Assembly: GCF_007829835.1 (NCBI RefSeq)
Contig: NZ_VIWP01000003.1
Coordinates: 682,001-746,000, forward strand
Direction: 5' to 3'
DNA: 64,000 bases
DNA from: Neorhizobium alkalisoli
Lineage (GTDB): Bacteria > Pseudomonadota > Alphaproteobacteria > Rhizobiales > Rhizobiaceae
Position numbers and translations under genes: made by a program
Shown here: piece by piece, positions 62,214 to 64,000 of the stretch
How the letters are laid out: the number at the start of each line of letters is the position of its first letter
How positions within the stretch are numbered: the first letter of the stretch is position 1
Notes under the pieces: model-generated
What the model was told of the DNA's origin: nothing
The model's database searches: none
Seen by the model: only the letters and a program-made list of their open reading frames with translations

Positions 62214-62696
62214 ATGGACATTAGCGGCTTTCGCCCGATCCATGTCCTCGGCGGACAATTGACGCTGTCATCGCGTCCGGACACGATGCTGATCACGGTC
62301 CTCGGCTCCTGCGTTTCCGCCTGCATCTATGATCCTGTCGCCGGTATCGGCGGCATGAACCATTTTATCCTGCCGACAGGCGGCAATAGCGAGCCCGGTC
62401 AACGCCAGCGACGTTATGGCGACGTGGCAATGCGCAACCTCGTTGATGGCCTCTACAAGCGTGGCGCAGAGCCCGGTCGGCTGATGGCCAAGCTGTATGG
62501 CGGTCGTGCGCGAACAGGCGGTAGCGGCCAGGCCGGCTCTCTTAATGCCGCCTTCGCCCAGGATTTCCTGATGGAGGAAGGCATAGACCTGATCGATGCC
62601 AGCCTGGGCGAGGATTTTGCCCGCTGGGTGACATTCCATCCGGCCAGCGGCTGGGTCAGGCTCAAGGAACGGGCCGATCGGCAACATATCTTCTAA
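62214..62696 (+). CDS. cheD: Chemoreceptor glutamine deamidase CheD
   Basis: 160-residue cytoplasmic enzyme that deamidates glutamines of chemoreceptors. The catalytic cysteine C33 lies in VLGSCVSACIYD and the catalytic histidine H50 in GGMNHFILP, with the usual spacing. ATG 62214 has CAGG before it; ATG 62196 would add six residues. It stands alone, away from any che operon, as in many rhizobia with secondary chemotaxis loci; an orphan receptor gene lies at 16803. Confidence 0.9.
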   Translation: MDISGFRPIHVLGGQLTLSSRPDTMLITVLGSCVSACIYDPVAGIGGMNHFILPTGGNSEPGQRQRRYGDVAMRNLVDGLYKRGAEPGRLMAKLYGGRARTGGSGQAGSLNAAFAQDFLMEEGIDLIDASLGEDFARWVTFHPASGWVRLKERADRQHIF

Positions 62697-62744
62697 GTCA
62701 GGATTGCCTCTATCGGGCAAACCGCAGAAGCAGCCTGCCCTCTC

Positions 62745-63284
62745 TCAAACCCGCACAAGCGCCCGATGCGGGAGCGGCGGCAAAACGGTCTCGATCACAT
62801 CGCCCGGCTCGACGCTGCCACCGGCGAGCACGATCGTCATGATGCCGGCCCGGCGCACGAGATCGCCGGCCTCGTCCTTGTAGACGACCTTGCCCAGCAG
62901 GCCTGCGCGAAAATTCTCGATCTGGGCACAAGGATTGCGCAGCCCCGTCACCTGCAGGGAGACATTCGGCCCGACCTTCAGGATCGTATCGGTCGGCAGA
63001 TCGAGCAGCGCGATACCTTCCGTGAGGATATTCTCGCCCAGATCGCCGGCCTTCAGCTCGAAACCGCTTACGGCGAGTTCGTCGAACAATTCCCGCTGGA
63101 TGAGATGCACCTGGCGCAGGTTCGGCTGGCTCGGATCGACCGCAACGCGGGAGCGGTGCTTGACCGTGACGCCTGCATGCGCGTCCCCCTCGACACCGAG
63201 ATTTTCGACTATCTCGATCCGCTCGACCACCGTCTTGGAAAACTCATGGGTCTGGCAGCGCGCAACGGAGACGACGGACGGCAT
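62745..63284 (-). CDS. MOSC-domain protein
   Basis: 179-residue protein with the MOSC (molybdenum cofactor sulfurase C-terminal) fold. It opens with VSVARCQTHEFSK, followed by LGVEGDAHAG, the RQVHLIQRELFDEL strand and GDLGENILTEGI. The conserved cysteine in RNPCAQIENF is present. Such proteins handle sulfur/molybdenum cofactor chemistry or reduce N-hydroxylated compounds. ATG 63284 has AAGGA upstream; the frame to 63380 lacks homology before it. Confidence 0.87.
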   Translation of the reverse strand: MPSVVSVARCQTHEFSKTVVERIEIVENLGVEGDAHAGVTVKHRSRVAVDPSQPNLRQVHLIQRELFDELAVSGFELKAGDLGENILTEGIALLDLPTDTILKVGPNVSLQVTGLRNPCAQIENFRAGLLGKVVYKDEAGDLVRRAGIMTIVLAGGSVEPGDVIETVLPPLPHRALVRV

Positions 63285-63377
63285 GCAAGGATCCTTTCGA
63301 GAGCAAGTCCACGCAGCGATACAAATGGTCTGTGAAGCTTCCGTGACAGCGTGCCAGCCATAACAGGTACGGGAGCC

Positions 63378-63410
63378 CAAAACGCAAGAAGCCCGGCAAT
63401 GCCGGGCTTC
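63378..63410 (-). terminator. Terminator of the LivK-type gene
   Basis: GAAGCCCGGC pairs with GCCGGGCTTC around a three-base loop. Reading the minus strand the stem is followed by TTGCGTTTT. Confidence 0.8.
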
Positions 63411-63434
63411 CGCTGATCCAGAGGATCGAAAGGC

Positions 63435-64000
63435 TTACTGCGGGAAGTAGCTGTAGTTCCCGTCCGGACCCTTCTTCCATTCGTACATGACGTAGCCCGG
63501 CAGCTTCGGGTCGCCCTTGGCGTCGAAGGCCATGTCGCCGAGAACGGTCTTGAACGGACCCTTTTCGTGCAGCGTCTTGGCAACGGCTTCTGCGTCGTCC
63601 GACTTGCCGGTTGCCTTGATGCCAGCAGCGATGACCTGAACGGCAGCGTAGGAATAGAGCGTGTAAGCTTCCGGGTTGAAGCCGGCAGCCTTGAACTTGG
63701 CAACCAGGTCCTTGTTTTCCGGACGCAGCGTCGGATCCGGGCCGAAGGTGTTCAGCGTGCCTGCGACGGCGTCGCCGGCGATCGAGGCCAGTTCGTTCGA
63801 AACGATACCGTCACCCGATACGAGCGTTGCCTTGAGGCCCTGGTCCTTTGCCTGACGGATGATCAGACCGGCTTCGGTGTGGAGACCACCCCAGTAGATG
63901 ATGGTGACGCCGGCCTGCTTCATCTTGGCGATGAGAGCAGAGAAGTCCTTGTCGCCGACATTGACGGCTTCGCGCAGAACTTCCTTGCCGCCCTTGGCGT
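63435..64000 (-). CDS. Branched-chain amino-acid binding protein (LivK-type), 5' end outside window
   Basis: C-terminal part of a periplasmic type I binding protein of the Leu/Ile/Val family; the start is beyond base 64000. Segments [38 protein letters not shown] and [18 protein letters not shown] are typical of LivJ/LivK. The end [20 protein letters not shown] is also characteristic. Because only about 188 residues are visible, the ligand cannot be refined. Confidence 0.9.
   Translation of the reverse strand, partial: AKGGKEVLREAVNVGDKDFSALIAKMKQAGVTIIYWGGLHTEAGLIIRQAKDQGLKATLVSGDGIVSNELASIAGDAVAGTLNTFGPDPTLRPENKDLVAKFKAAGFNPEAYTLYSYAAVQVIAAGIKATGKSDDAEAVAKTLHEKGPFKTVLGDMAFDAKGDPKLPGYVMYEWKKGPDGNYSYFPQ

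Noticed and set aside
1..64000. Mobile elements, prophage or CRISPR
   Set aside because: No transposase, integrase, phage structural gene, spaced direct repeat array or cas gene was found; the tRNA-Arg has no duplicated 3' end in the window.

Overview
The window looks like chromosome from a member of the Rhizobiaceae (Rhizobium/Agrobacterium/Neorhizobium group). The evidence is the high GC content, the eukaryote-type glutamine synthetase GlnII with a divergent GstI-like gene and a sigma-54 promoter, an extended ureDABCEFG operon next to urtABCDE, split dihydropyrimidine dehydrogenase PreT/PreA, D-tartrate genes, and palindromic intergenic repeats of the kind common in rhizobia. I see no transposase, phage gene or CRISPR array. 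The genus cannot be fixed from the sequence alone.

Layout. 1-1.8 kb: end of a sugar ABC transporter (permease, ATPase). 1.9 kb: tRNA-Arg(CCG). 2.2-3.7 kb: small protein, RNase H and a RecX-family protein. 3.8-8.6 kb: tartrate locus, with a LysR regulator divergent from a DctA-type carrier, D-tartrate dehydratase (tarD) and a TtuC-type tartrate dehydrogenase that has an in-frame stop near its expected start. 8.6-11.9 kb: small genes, including a truncated haemoglobin, a DUF423 membrane protein, a DUF2325 protein, a FliN-like SpoA protein and a possible PilZ-like protein. 12.2-14.9 kb: preT-preA. 14.9-21.5 kb: GlxA/FtrA-type regulator divergent from a rhodanese, a chemoreceptor, and a LysR regulator near a YeiH-family carrier. 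21.6-23.3 kb: gstI-glnII.

23.4-33.7 kb is a pyrimidine/hydantoin degradation block. A RutR-like TetR regulator is divergent from an M20 amidohydrolase, two tandem coiled-coil micro-proteins, a class II aldolase-like protein and dihydropyrimidinase. These are followed by an ABC importer (ATPase, two permeases, NMT1-like binding protein) that also contains a four-helix SMR-like gene. A RutR-like operator lies in the divergent promoter region. 34.1-39.5 kb: RND efflux pair and a Crp/Fnr regulator with an FNR-type box in its own leader.

39.8-53.1 kb is the urea block, all on the minus strand: urtABCDE imports urea, then an esterase gene, then ureD-A-DUF1272-B-GFA-LprI-C-E-F-G. 53.4-56.0 kb: DSP-type phosphatase, PAP2 phosphatase, a 47-residue protein and an Asp/Asn-hydroxylase-type enzyme. 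56.3-60.6 kb: the most unusual object, an NCS1 (nucleobase/hydantoin/allantoin) transporter fused through a cysteine-rich segment to a hybrid histidine kinase, overlapping a LuxR-type response regulator. 60.8-64 kb: serine-hydrolase-like membrane protein, CheD, MOSC protein and the end of a LivK-type binding protein.

Taken together, much of the window concerns scavenging nitrogen from nucleobases. Pyrimidines are reduced (PreTA), ring-opened (dihydropyrimidinase) and decarbamoylated (M20 hydrolase), urea is imported and hydrolysed, and ammonium is assimilated by GlnII. That the NCS1-kinase senses a nucleobase-type compound and tunes this programme is inference. The catabolic assignments rest on visible family motifs.
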